Assembly (NCBI GenBank): GCA_050701635.1
Contig: JBOGDF010000276.1
Coordinates: 1-7,508 of the forward strand
Origin: WHSM01 sp050701635
GTDB lineage: Bacteria; Actinomycetota; Actinomycetes; Mycobacteriales; Micromonosporaceae
Length of the DNA stretch: 7,508 bases
Direction of reading: 5' to 3'
This document shows, in pieces, positions 1-5,335 of this stretch; the first letter of the stretch is position 1; every line of letters begins with the position of its first letter. The notes under the pieces were generated by a model. It did no database searches and was not told the DNA's origin. It saw nothing but the letters and a program-made list of their open reading frames with translations. Position numbers and translations under genes: made by a program.

Positions 1-21
1 CGGCGCCGGCCCGGCTCAGGC

Positions 22-2907
22 TCAGCAGGCGTTGGTTTCGTCGTGGCGTACGCCGTCGACCGAGATCCGTACCTTGGTGACGCCGACGGTCGCCCGCGGC
101 ACCTCGATCCGGGTGGACGAGGACGCGGCCACCACGCCGGTGCCGCTGGTGCCGCGCAGCACCCGCCAGTCGAAGCTGATCGGGTACGGGTTGGAGTTGA
201 CCACGTCGTACAGCGCCCCGCCGGTGCCGCCGCAGACCGCGCGGGCCTCGAGGGCGGCGTACCGGTTGGGCTTGAACGGCGTACCGGTGGCGGTGCCGGC
301 CGGACCGGCGCCGACGGCGTTGCGGGCGCGTACCTCGAAGGTGTACGCGACCCCGGTGTCCAGCCCGCCGAAGGTGTACGAGCGCACCGCCGGGCCGACC
401 GACGCGGTGGCGACCTCGACGCCGTCGCGCAGCACCCGCAGCTCGTACCCGGTGATCGGGCTACCGCCGTCGTCCGCCGGCGCCTGCCAGCTCACCGTCG
501 CGGCGTGCCATCCGGCCAGCACCGTCACCTGCACCACCGCCGGCGGTACGTCGAGCCGCAGCCCGACCACCAGCGGGTCGTGGTCGGAGGAGCGGAACGC
601 GTTCGGCTGGTACAGCGACGGCGGGTTGAACTCGGTGTTGTAGTCGAGGATGTTCGGCTCGTCGGCGTTGATGTGCCAGATCGCGGCACCGGTGACGTTG
701 TCGGCCAGCGACGGGCCGGCCAGCGCGTGGTCCAGCTCGCCGGAGAAGCCGTCGAAGACGAAGCTGTAGCGGTCCGCGTCCGGGATGAACCGTGGCGTCA
801 GCCCGACGTACCCGGCGTGCTCCAGCACGTCGATCGGATCTTCCCGGGTGTACGCGTTGAGGTCGCCCACCACCAGCGGGTTCGGTACGGCGAGCTCGTC
901 CAGCGCGTTGACCAGCGCCGTCGACTGCGCCACCCGGGTCGCGTTGTAGCAGGCCTGCCCGTCTCCCTGGTCCAGGTCAGCGCCGGTGGCGCCGCCGCAG
1001 CTCTTGGACTTGAAGTGGTTGACCACCACGGTGAACGGCTCGCTGCCGGTCACCCGCCGGAAGGTCTGGATCAGCGGCGGCCGGCTGAACACCGGATCTG
1101 CGCTGGTACGCGCCGCGCCGACCGGCGTCACCGCGGCGGGCCGGTAGATGATCGCGACCTTGATCGCGTCGGTGCCGAATTCGCCGCCGAACTCGTTGGG
1201 CGGGTTCAGCACCGGCTCGGTGACGTACGCGTACGTGCCCGGTGCGGTGGCGGCGTTGAGCGCGTCGACCAGGTTGCCGACCGCGGTGGCGCCGTTGTTC
1301 TCGACCTCCATCAGCCCGATCACGTCGGAGTCCAGCGCGGTGATCGCAGCGACCTCCTTGGCCTGCTGCCGCGCGAACTCTTCGGCGGTGTCGGCGCCGC
1401 GCGCGTTCGGGTTCTGCGAGCCCAGCGTGGTGAAGTAGTTCAGGGTGTTGAAGCTGGCCACCCGTACGTCACCGCCGACCGGCTGCGGTCCCGCCGGGCG
1501 GGGATTCGTACGCGCGAACGAGATCGGCGCCGTCGGCTGCAGCCGGTACGCGTTGAACCCGAACCCCAGTACGCCGGTGATCCCCGACGCGGAGTCGCCG
1601 ATGCGTACCGCCTCCGGGGTCAGGTACGGCACCGTCGCCGGGTTCTGCACCGTGGAGCCGTCGTCGATCAGCAGCCGCCGGCGCGCCGCCAGCTCGGCCA
1701 GCGCCACCGCGTCGGCGCCCGGCTCGGCGCGCTCGGTGGGCTGGAACAGCCGCCCTTCGGAGGCCACCGTCACCTCGCCGAACCGGCCCAGCTGGAAGTG
1801 CTCGCTGACGGTCAGCGTCTCCGGGAACGTGGTCAGTACGCTCTCCAGCGGCTCGAAGGTGGTGCCCGGCGCGCGAGGCAGGTCCACGCCGGTCGGCGCG
1901 ATGGTCCCGGTGCCGCACACGTCCACCGCGTCCACCGGGGACAGCTCGGTGAGCCCGTTGAACTCGATCGCCCGACCGGTCACCAGCACCCGGTCGCCGA
2001 CCGCCACGTCGGTGCTGCCGCCGAAGGCGAACAGCCCGTCGGAGGTGGCCGGGTCGGCGTCCGGCGTCGGGTCCTGCAGGAAGAATCCGCGCAGCTGGCT
2101 GGTGGCCTGGAAGTCACCGGTGACGATGCCTTCGACACGTACCGTCTGGCCGGCCAGCGGGGTGGTCGCGCCGGAGCCCTGCACCGCCGCGATCTCGTGG
2201 CCGGCGGGTGTGTCGCAGCCGCTCGGCGGCGGAGGCGGCGGCGGCGGCGAGCCGCTGTTACGCGGATTCGGGGCGCCCGCGACGAAGTCGGCCGCGTTGT
2301 TGTCGGTGTCGACGGCGCCGTCGCCCTCCCGCAGCGCCGCGGTGGTGTTGGACAGCGTCGGGGCGGCCGCGGAGCCTTCGAAGAAGTTGGCGCTGCCGTA
2401 CCCGACCAGGTCAATGATCTGGGACAGCTCGCTGGCCGAGCAGGGCGTGGAGCCGCCGTTGCAGGCCAGCCCGGTGCTGGTGAGCGCCACGATCACCTTG
2501 CCGGAGCTGGCGCTCATCGCGGTGGTGCCGATGGCGTCGGGCGTCGGCAGCGGCGTCGTACCGCCGGCGCCCTGCGCGAGCCGCACCAGGTAGTACCGGC
2601 CGGGCTCGATGACGCCGCTCAGCACCGTGACGTTGGTGGCGAAGTGCCCGGTGCCGGTGGCGCTGGCGTACTGCACGGACCAGCCGTCCACGCTGACCGG
2701 CGCGTCGCTGCGGTTGAAGAGCTCCACGAAATCATGGGTGTACGTGGCGCCGCTGTTGCCGCCGCCCCCGTACACCTGGCTGATCACGATGTTCGGGCTG
2801 ACCGCCGACGCGGGCCCGCCCGTGCCCACCGCGAACAGCGGTGCGACGATGGCGACGAACGCCGCGTACGCCAGCCGGCGCCGCCACGACAGCCCCACTC
2901 CGGTCAT
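22..2907 (-). CDS. Secreted ExeM/NucH-family extracellular endonuclease, multidomain
   Basis: A 961-residue exported protein predicted to cut extracellular DNA. A signal peptide fills residues 1-35: RRR at 9-11, a hydrophobic core, and likely cleavage after ASA at 33-35. A lamin-tail-like domain follows (about 38-215, with NIVISQVYGGGGNSG near its start), then eight prolines (221-228) and an OB-fold-like domain of the YhcR/ExeM kind (about 235-335). The endonuclease/exonuclease/phosphatase domain spans about 480-785. Its expected active-site motifs are visible: FNTLNYF (N487), MEVEN (E534), VNHFKSK (H631), GDLNAY (D682, N684), LDH (D726) and SDHDPL (D775, H776). An Fn3 domain covers about 788-877, and a C-terminal module with C892 and terminal C961 ends the chain. 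There is no LPXTG anchor, so release is likely. The start is well fixed: AGGAGG lies 5 bases upstream (2913-2918). Likely roles are nutrient scavenging or extracellular-DNA turnover (inference). The ExeM-type call is strong; the substrate is not shown. Confidence 0.93.
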   Translation of the reverse strand: MTGVGLSWRRRLAYAAFVAIVAPLFAVGTGGPASAVSPNIVISQVYGGGGNSGATYTHDFVELFNRSDAPVSVDGWSVQYASATGTGHFATNVTVLSGVIEPGRYYLVRLAQGAGGTTPLPTPDAIGTTAMSASSGKVIVALTSTGLACNGGSTPCSASELSQIIDLVGYGSANFFEGSAAAPTLSNTTAALREGDGAVDTDNNAADFVAGAPNPRNSGSPPPPPPPPSGCDTPAGHEIAAVQGSGATTPLAGQTVRVEGIVTGDFQATSQLRGFFLQDPTPDADPATSDGLFAFGGSTDVAVGDRVLVTGRAIEFNGLTELSPVDAVDVCGTGTIAPTGVDLPRAPGTTFEPLESVLTTFPETLTVSEHFQLGRFGEVTVASEGRLFQPTERAEPGADAVALAELAARRRLLIDDGSTVQNPATVPYLTPEAVRIGDSASGITGVLGFGFNAYRLQPTAPISFARTNPRPAGPQPVGGDVRVASFNTLNYFTTLGSQNPNARGADTAEEFARQQAKEVAAITALDSDVIGLMEVENNGATAVGNLVDALNAATAPGTYAYVTEPVLNPPNEFGGEFGTDAIKVAIIYRPAAVTPVGAARTSADPVFSRPPLIQTFRRVTGSEPFTVVVNHFKSKSCGGATGADLDQGDGQACYNATRVAQSTALVNALDELAVPNPLVVGDLNAYTREDPIDVLEHAGYVGLTPRFIPDADRYSFVFDGFSGELDHALAGPSLADNVTGAAIWHINADEPNILDYNTEFNPPSLYQPNAFRSSDHDPLVVGLRLDVPPAVVQVTVLAGWHAATVSWQAPADDGGSPITGYELRVLRDGVEVATASVGPAVRSYTFGGLDTGVAYTFEVRARNAVGAGPAGTATGTPFKPNRYAALEARAVCGGTGGALYDVVNSNPYPISFDWRVLRGTSGTGVVAASSSTRIEVPRATVGVTKVRISVDGVRHDETNAC

Positions 2908-2964
2908 GGAGTCCTCCTAGGTTGACGCCATCCCAGGATCCCCAGAAATCGGAACGGCAGGGAC

Positions 2965-2993
2965 ACGCTAACCGGCGACGAACACCCACGGAA
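2965..2993 (-). promoter_or_regulatory. Weak candidate promoter for the secreted nuclease
   Basis: On the minus strand, TTCCGT (2988-2993) and TAGCGT (2965-2970) are separated by 17 bases and lie about 58 bases upstream of the nuclease ATG. Each hexamer matches the sigma-70 consensus at only about half its positions. The spacing and place are right, but such partial matches occur by chance and the real promoter may be elsewhere in 2919-3051. Confidence 0.22.
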
Positions 2994-3026
2994 TACCCCG
3001 TACGGCCGATCCCCCGCCGCGAACGG

Positions 3027-3046
3027 CCGGCCGGTGGAGCGGCCAG
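3027..3046 (-). terminator. Candidate hairpin terminator after the HD-domain gene
   Basis: Read on the minus strand just after the HD gene stop, CTGGCCG, a 6-base loop CTCCAC, and CGGCCGG form a 7-bp stem with one G-U pair. No U-run follows, which is common for actinobacterial hairpins. It sits between the HD gene and the nuclease gene and could keep their transcripts apart. The region is rich in CGGCCG words (for example the 10-base palindrome at 3024-3033), so alternative folds exist. Confidence 0.35.
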
Positions 3047-3051
3047 ACCGG

Positions 3052-3627
3052 TCAGTCTTCGCTACGGAAGGTCGCGCGCCACGAGAGCGGATTGCCCGCC
3101 AGCGCGTCCTCTGCGAGCCGGATCGCCGAAGCGGTCTTCAGCGCCGCCCGGGAGCTGTCGATCCACGGCTGCACCGTCGTGACGCCCTGGGACCGATACT
3201 CCACCGCCTGCACCAGACACTCCAGCTTGTCGGCGTCGTGAGCCACGATCGCCTCCAGCGTGGCGCCGGCTTCGTACTCGGCTACCGCCTCGCTCACCAC
3301 GGCCGCGACGTTTGCGGGGCACGCCGCGACCTGATCCGCGGTCACGACTTCGTTCTCCACCGGCCGCACGTACCGGCGGGCGATGTGCGGAATATCGGTG
3401 GTACGAGTCTCCTGCGTGTCGTGCAGCGTGCAGAGCAGGCACACCCGAGCCGGATCCGCGCCCTCCATCGCAGCCAGCACCGTACCGATGATCGCGGTAC
3501 GGAACGAGTGCTCGGCGATGCTCTCCGGATCCTTGACGCCGGCCATCCACCACCCGGTGCGCCTGGCTCGCTTGAGCAGACCCATCTCGAAGATGAACCC
3601 CACCGGATCATCGGTCTCGCCGGTCAT
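3052..3627 (-). CDS. HD-domain phosphohydrolase, HDDC2/YfbR-like (probable 5'-deoxynucleotidase)
   Basis: A 191-residue soluble protein with the order and spacing of the HDDC2/YfbR branch of HD hydrolases, which remove phosphate from deoxynucleoside 5'-monophosphates using a divalent metal. The opening stretch LLKRARRTGWWMAGVKDPES (17-36) is typical of the family. Metal ligands appear as H40 in AEHSFR, H69-D70 in LHDTQE, and D131 in AHDADKLE. E73 and D78 match the accessory acidic residues known in E. coli YfbR. The length is usual for a single-domain member. Its ATG overlaps the TGA of the upstream gene in ATGA, and the SD-like AGGTGG (3632-3637) lies within the last codons of that gene, so translation is probably coupled. 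It may sanitise or recycle deoxynucleotides; the exact substrate is inferred. It is also unknown whether it acts with its partner in regulation or in a stress response. Confidence 0.88.
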   Translation of the reverse strand: MTGETDDPVGFIFEMGLLKRARRTGWWMAGVKDPESIAEHSFRTAIIGTVLAAMEGADPARVCLLCTLHDTQETRTTDIPHIARRYVRPVENEVVTADQVAACPANVAAVVSEAVAEYEAGATLEAIVAHDADKLECLVQAVEYRSQGVTTVQPWIDSSRAALKTASAIRLAEDALAGNPLSWRATFRSED

Positions 3628-4382
3628 ACGTCCACCTTCCCGGTGAAGCCCTCCATGCGCAGCCCGTAGAGCACCGAGGCTAGCTCTCGACGTGACTGCG
3701 AGCTGATCCTCGCTTCATCGGTCAAGCGAGTGCCACGGCGCACGAGCTCCCGGGTCACCGCCGGATCATCGTGTGGCAGGCCCTGTCGCACGGCCAGCAA
3801 CGTCCACAGACTATGGACGTTGAGGTCGACGAGTACGTGATCTGAGTCGAGCCGGTTGACCAGGTGACGCATCAACCACGCACCCCTCCACGGCAGTTTC
3901 GGGTCGGTCATGAACACATCGTCACGTTGTCGGTGACGACACTCACCAACCCAGTACGCCCAGTAGTTCAAGCCGGCCAGTTCGCACACCTGATCCGGAT
4001 GGGCACGCGCGATGAAATCCCGCAACGGCTGCGGATTGCCTTGCCGCGCGAAGGAAACGGCTAGCGAACGCGCATCAGCCCAGCTAGTCGACCACCCCTT
4101 GGGCCGGCCGAAGTGTTCCAGTGCCCGCTTGGCCGGAGCGAGCCACGTCGCGACGCCGCCCGTCGGATCGAAGCCCGCAAGGAAGCAGGCCTGGCGGTGC
4201 AGTAAAACGTCGCGGCTTCGATGACGTGCCCGCTCAGCGATGATCTGAAGGTTGGCGAAGAACGCCTGTCGCTCATCGAAATCCAGCTCCGGACCGGCGG
4301 GTACGGGCCCCCGCCGCCGGGAGGCCGATCGATGCCGCGCCACCAGCTCCGGGGTCTGCCCGACAACAGCCCACGCCACCAT
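3624..4382 (-). CDS. Actinobacterial protein of unknown function, coupled to the HD hydrolase; N-terminus possibly missing
   Basis: A 252-residue soluble protein, rich in Arg, Trp and His, with no signal peptide or membrane segment. Visible landmarks are GQTPELVARHR (8-18), ELAGLNYWAYWVGECRHRQ (about 134-152) and VDLNVHSLWTLLAVRQG (about 185-201), followed by a helical tail ending in RRELASVLYGLRMEG. From memory, this resembles the C-terminal part of longer actinobacterial proteins annotated as helix-turn-helix regulators and encoded next to HD-domain genes. No helix-turn-helix is visible here. ATG 4382 is the first usual start after an in-frame TAG at 4425-4427, but no convincing ribosome binding site precedes it. 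Coding-like sequence in the same frame continues upstream of the ATG and beyond the stop. The gene may therefore be N-terminally truncated, frameshifted or mis-started. The ATGA overlap with the HD gene implies joint expression. The gene is probable; its function is not known. Confidence 0.72.
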   Translation of the reverse strand: MVAWAVVGQTPELVARHRSASRRRGPVPAGPELDFDERQAFFANLQIIAERARHRSRDVLLHRQACFLAGFDPTGGVATWLAPAKRALEHFGRPKGWSTSWADARSLAVSFARQGNPQPLRDFIARAHPDQVCELAGLNYWAYWVGECRHRQRDDVFMTDPKLPWRGAWLMRHLVNRLDSDHVLVDLNVHSLWTLLAVRQGLPHDDPAVTRELVRRGTRLTDEARISSQSRRELASVLYGLRMEGFTGKVDV

Positions 4383-4544
4383 CCCGGTCAGCCCGTCATC
4401 CGCGCCCCCAATGCGTACCCAGGCCTACCCACGGTCGGCCTTTCGGTCGTGGTGACGCGCCCGGCAGGCACCTTGCCCGCGCCTACGCGTACCGCTGGTC
4501 AGTCGGCGCGCCTGCCGCCAAATCGTAGCGTCAACCTCACTGAC
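4383..4544 (-). other. Possible disrupted N-terminal extension of the 3624-4382 gene
   Basis: Continuing upstream in the frame of the 252-residue gene, the codons read AWVRIGGADDGLTG directly into its Met. They are then interrupted by TAG at 4425-4427. Beyond the stop the same frame is open to 4544, reading EVDATIWRQARRLTSG at its far end, a plausible protein start but without ATG, GTG or TTG in frame. Between about 4491 and 4410 a neighbouring frame (shifted by one) has codons with higher GC at third positions, reading KVPAGRVTTTERPTVGRPG. This mix is what a frameshifted or decayed 5' end would look like. It is also short enough to be chance, so the call is tentative. Confidence 0.3.
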
Positions 4545-4569
4545 AGTCGTCCCGCTGTTGGTCCAAGCC

Positions 4570-4631
4570 CCGGTGGGCTGTCGTCGTCACATCGGCCCGC
4601 GCGCTCCGTACAAGGCGCGGCAGCCCACCGG
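4570..4631. repeat. Long inverted repeat (11-bp arms) with an inner stem
   Basis: CCGGTGGGCTG at 4570-4580 is perfectly complementary to CAGCCCACCGG at 4621-4631. Inside, CCGCGC (4597-4602) pairs with GCGCGG (4615-4620), stacking directly on the outer stem and leaving a 16-base bulge on one side and a 12-base loop. On the plus strand it would end 13 bases before the SD of the small gene at 4657 and so sit in its leader. On the minus strand it lies upstream of the 3624-4382 gene and downstream of the cupin gene. It could be an RNA leader structure, a terminator or an operator; the sequence alone does not decide. Confidence 0.55.
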
Positions 4632-4656
4632 TCTCAGCCGTCACGGAGAAACCAAG

Positions 4657-4839
4657 GTGCCCGACATCGATCCCGAGTTGGTCAAGCTCGCCCACCGAGG
4701 CTTCCAGCAACACGTACCAGGGAGTGCGACGCGAGGTCTGTGTAGCTGCCTACGACCACATCCCTGCTCGATCCGCATCTGGTCCATCGACTATCTCGTC
4801 AAGGCTGGCCGACTCGTGCTGCCTCCGGACCGGATGTGA
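4657..4839 (+). CDS. Small Cys-containing hypothetical protein (60 aa)
   Basis: A 60-residue reading frame starting with GTG, preceded by GGAG (4645-4648) at an 8-base spacing, which selects this start over an upstream TTG at 4558 that would translate through the inverted repeat. The product begins VPDIDPELVKLAHRGFQQHV and has a compact cysteine group, C29, C31 and C37 (LCSCLRPHPC), followed by IRIWSIDYLVKAGRLVLPP. The Cys/His residues could bind a metal (inference). Most third codon positions are G or C. The frame ends 20 bases before a symmetrical hairpin lying between it and the convergent cupin gene, which supports a true gene boundary. From memory, actinobacteria carry many small proteins of this shape (acidic start, PC motif, W, then a helix ending AGRL) near regulator genes. 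No function is assigned. It is transcribed away from the 3624-4382 gene. Confidence 0.55.
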   Translation: MPDIDPELVKLAHRGFQQHVPGSATRGLCSCLRPHPCSIRIWSIDYLVKAGRLVLPPDRM

Positions 4840-4859
4840 ACGCCCCCGAAACACCTCAT

Positions 4860-4881
4860 CCGGCCAGAGCCGAATGGCCGG
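4860..4881. terminator. Convergent hairpin terminator between the small gene and the cupin gene
   Basis: CCGGCCA (4860-4866), an 8-base loop, and TGGCCGG (4875-4881) make a perfect 7-bp stem. It lies 9 bases beyond the cupin stop and 20 bases beyond the stop of the plus-strand small gene, so it can serve both transcripts. There is no T-run on either side. Position and symmetry are the evidence. Confidence 0.6.
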
Positions 4882-4890
4882 CGAGCCGGA

Positions 4891-5253
4891 TCAGCGATGC
4901 CGCGGCAGGTACGTGTAGAAGAACGTGCACCCCTCGGGCCCGACGTCGTCCGTCGAGTGCGGTACGCCCGCCGGGACGTACGCAAAGCCGCCCGCGGCGA
5001 CCGGCTGGCCGGCGATCCTGGCGCTGCCCTGTAGCACGTACACGTGGTGGTCGGCGTCGGTGTGCACGTGCCCCGGCTCCTCGGCCCCGGCGGCCACCCG
5101 TACCAGCCCGGCGATCATCTCCCCGGACCGCCATAGCACCTTGTGCTCGACCCCGGAAAGGCCGCGCAGCGGTTCCCAGGGCGTACGCTCGATCTCCGCC
5201 GGATCCCGTACGGTGACGGCGCCGGCCGGGTCCGACACTTGAGTTCCGGACAT
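4891..5253 (-). CDS. Small cupin-domain protein with a probable four-histidine metal site
   Basis: A 120-residue single-domain cupin. Motif 1 is GHVHTDADHHVYVLQG (61-76). H62 and H64 take the usual HxH places, and the position normally held by glutamate, 7 residues before the closing glycine, is H69. Motif 2 is GFAYVPAGVPH (89-99), giving H99. The metal site would then be four histidines, as known for the small cupin TM1459, instead of three His plus Glu. No reaction can be assigned; small cupins include dioxygenases, isomerases and binding proteins. The reading frame stays open upstream into the LigD gene on the same strand, but that part is a shadow. Two nearby ATGs exist (5262 and 5253). 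GAGGAG abuts the first and is 9 bases from the second, so 5253 (MSGTQ) is preferred. It lies 82 bases downstream of the polymerase gene, possibly in the same transcript. Confidence 0.85.
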   Translation of the reverse strand: MSGTQVSDPAGAVTVRDPAEIERTPWEPLRGLSGVEHKVLWRSGEMIAGLVRVAAGAEEPGHVHTDADHHVYVLQGSARIAGQPVAAGGFAYVPAGVPHSTDDVGPEGCTFFYTYLPRHR

Positions 5254-5262
5254 CGGACTCAT

Positions 5263-5268
5263 CTCCTC
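5263..5268 (-). promoter_or_regulatory. Ribosome binding site that decides the cupin start
   Basis: GAGGAG on the minus strand touches the ATG at 5260-5262 with no spacer but is 9 bases from the ATG at 5251-5253. Ribosomes need a spacer, so the second ATG is the likelier start and the protein is 120 residues, not 123. Confidence 0.6.
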
Positions 5269-5335
5269 GCACGTCAGGTGACGACTCCAGTCTCGGACCG
5301 TTCCCGGCGCCGCGCAGCGAAATGGTGGTGGTGAT

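Noticed and set aside
2220..2250. GGC-rich repetitive tract resembling a simple repeat
   Set aside because: It is the coding sequence of the polyproline linker (residues 221-228) of the nuclease, not an independent repeat.
43..2925. Plus-strand open frame of 960 codons antisense to the nuclease gene
   Set aside because: Its product is a low-complexity Arg/Gly/Val/Ala string typical of antisense frames in high-GC DNA. The opposite strand encodes a complete recognisable enzyme with signal peptide and SD.
4529..4534. TTGACG on the minus strand as a consensus -35 box
   Set aside because: No -10-like hexamer lies 16-18 bases downstream, where the sequence is GC-only. It is kept only as part of a tentative control site.
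4558..4656. TTG-started N-terminal extension of the 60-residue small protein
   Set aside because: It would run through the inverted repeat and lacks an SD, whereas GTG 4657 has a well-placed GGAG.
4221..4745. Plus-strand 174-codon open frame across the regulator-like gene and the intergenic region
   Set aside because: Low-complexity Pro/Arg/Ser product with no motif, overlapping a better minus-strand gene and the better-supported 4657-4839 gene.
5269..5335. Terminator between the polymerase and cupin genes
   Set aside because: Only the 8-base palindrome CGGCGCCG (5305-5312) was seen, with no usable loop or longer stem.
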